Positions 63,244-64,000 of a stretch of DNA of 64,000 nt are shown here, piece after piece (the stretch's first letter is position 1; every line of letters starts with the position of its first letter). A program made the translations under genes and the position numbers. The notes below the pieces were generated by a model. The model made no database searches, was not told where the DNA came from, and was given only the letters and a program-made list of their open reading frames with translations. The stretch is taken from contig NZ_CP039704.1 of the NCBI RefSeq assembly GCF_005144965.1, forward strand, positions 1,906,001 to 1,970,000, in the 5' to 3' direction. The DNA comes from Hankyongella ginsenosidimutans. Lineage in GTDB: Bacteria; Pseudomonadota; Alphaproteobacteria; Sphingomonadales; Sphingomonadaceae.

Positions 63244-63436
63244 CGGTATAGACAGCGAGGCTCGAAGAAGGTGCGTCGTAGTGTAGCGTACAGACGACGA
63301 GGTCAGTCTGATGATAATTCGCAGGTGCCTCGTCGCCGTGTTCAACGATAGACGGCGAAAGGTTTGTTTTTCGAATCCGGCCGAAAAATCCAGCATTTTC
63401 AGTAGCCGGTGTTTTTGACGGCTTAGCTGACGGTAT
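63241..63436 (+). repeat. Right-arm integrase sites (TGACGGTAT x2)
   Basis: Copies at 63241-63249 and 63428-63436, both in the same orientation as most left-arm copies. A shortened TTGACGGC lies at 63417. The rest of the 63244-63757 interval holds attR and no gene. Confidence 0.7.
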
Positions 63437-63495
63437 CGCGAGAAAACGAAAACTTTTTAGCGTGGAATTTCAATGCGCTATGGGTGCAGGAAATA

Positions 63496-63558
63496 ATCGA
63501 GTGGGAATAATTTCGACTTACCCGCAGGTATCCGGGAAGACGCCAGAGGGCGACGTAA
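63496..63558 (+). repeat. attR: right attachment repeat
   Basis: ATCGAGTGGGA (63496-63506) is the crossover core; the next codons read GAA TAA, so this is the displaced end of the original guaA. The following ~50 bp match the DNA right of attL at 46 of 63 aligned positions overall. Chromosome starts to the right. Confidence 0.85.
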
Positions 63559-63757
63559 ATACCGTGCTCGTCGCCAGATGATTTGGTCCTTTGGTGCTCG
63601 ACGACCTTGCTGCGCTCGATCCGCCCCTGTTGCTCGGTCGACGAAACGTGCGCCGGGGCTGATAATAAACTGCGCGAAATGGAAATCTTGCTTACAATAC
63701 CCCGAGTGCTACACAGAAGCGGATTCTGCAATCCCGCGGCACGTCGAGAGGAGCGAG

Positions 63758-64000
63758 ATGTCCGGCGACCACACCGTTCTTGTCGTTTCGCGCGACGGTG
63801 AATTGATCGCTGCGGTGCGCGCGGCGCTGAAGGAAAAGGCCGACTATCGGGTGCTGATCGCCGCTGACGAGGCGAGCGGCTTGCAGCGGCTCAATGAAGT
63901 CGCGGTTCACCTCGTGCTCTACGATATCGACGACGTCGCCGACGCCGCCGACAATATCCTCACGCGTTGCCGCGTTTCGCATCCGGGCGTCTGCCGCATC
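63758..64000 (+). CDS. Response-regulator receiver protein (partial)
   Basis: Start GAGCG-ATG at 63758; 81 residues are visible before the window ends: MSGDHTVLVVSRDGELIAAV, RAALKEKADYRVLIAADEAS, then VHLVLYDIDDVADAADNILT. This is the CheY-like receiver fold (phosphoacceptor probably the Asp of LYDID). Chromosomal gene outside the element. Confidence 0.65.
   Translation, partial: MSGDHTVLVVSRDGELIAAVRAALKEKADYRVLIAADEASGLQRLNEVAVHLVLYDIDDVADAADNILTRCRVSHPGVCRI

Overview
High-GC alphaproteobacterial DNA; Trb-type conjugation genes, RepA/ParA/DUF736/DUF2840/DUF932 modules and metal-efflux genes of this kind are common in Hyphomicrobiales and sphingomonads, but I cannot name the species. The window appears to hold one complete integrative and conjugative element (ICE) of about 61.8 kb inserted at the 3' end of guaA, with a little chromosome on both sides: guaA at the left, the start of a response-regulator gene at the right (63758 onward). 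The ends are supported by a core repeat (1658-1668 and 63496-63506) that encodes the guaA tail I-E-W-E-stop on both sides, by a guaA-type tyrosine integrase next to the left end, and by a 9-bp motif, TGACGGTAT, repeated near both ends.

Layout. 1.7-3.5 kb: left att arm, integrase, AlpA-like regulator. 3.6-9.4 kb: patchwork of scars (3' part of a tRNA-Arg, a hydrolase fragment, an IS66 tail, a GNAT fragment) and a regulatory/metabolic cargo block (SnoaL-like, TetR, DUF1330, AhpD-like, SRPBCC, ECF sigma, LysR). 9.4-19.2 kb: mating-pair formation genes trbB-C-D-E-J-K-L-F-G-I, all leftward with 4-bp start/stop overlaps. 19.4-20.6 kb: a rightward DUF6035/CoiA-like nuclease gene wedged into the transfer region. 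20.6-31.2 kb: copG, traG, relaxase, candidate oriT, transglycosylase, DUF736, traF, DUF2840, RHH protein, parA, repA with iteron-like repeats, HTH and DUF2285 regulators. 31.3-41.4 kb: XRE regulator, IS110, then metal resistance (chrA, chrB, two NicO/RcnA-type exporters, YqaA, a His-tailed MFS exporter, CsoR/RcnR repressor with palindromic operator, a His-rich protein, HupE, a membrane anchor protein). 41.6-50.1 kb: ICE housekeeping (DUF736, DUF2493, Toprim, ParB, DUF932).

50.3-63.2 kb is the most interesting part: an AbiE type IV toxin-antitoxin pair with a striking operator, translationally chained to a sigma-like gene and a small gene, then an ImmA/IrrE-UvrD-nuclease fusion, a multi-ubiquitin protein, an E1/ThiF protein, a DUF6527 protein, a DUF2158 protein and a caspase-SF2 helicase fusion. 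I infer a defence island that joins a ubiquitin-like conjugation pathway with two giant protease-helicase fusions.

Data caveat. Dozens of genes, including guaA, are broken by single-base losses, nearly always in a short homopolymer (mostly G or C), and the missing frame resumes at once with perfect family sequence. This looks like a sequencing or consensus error pattern, so I give full gene spans across the breaks and note where they fall.
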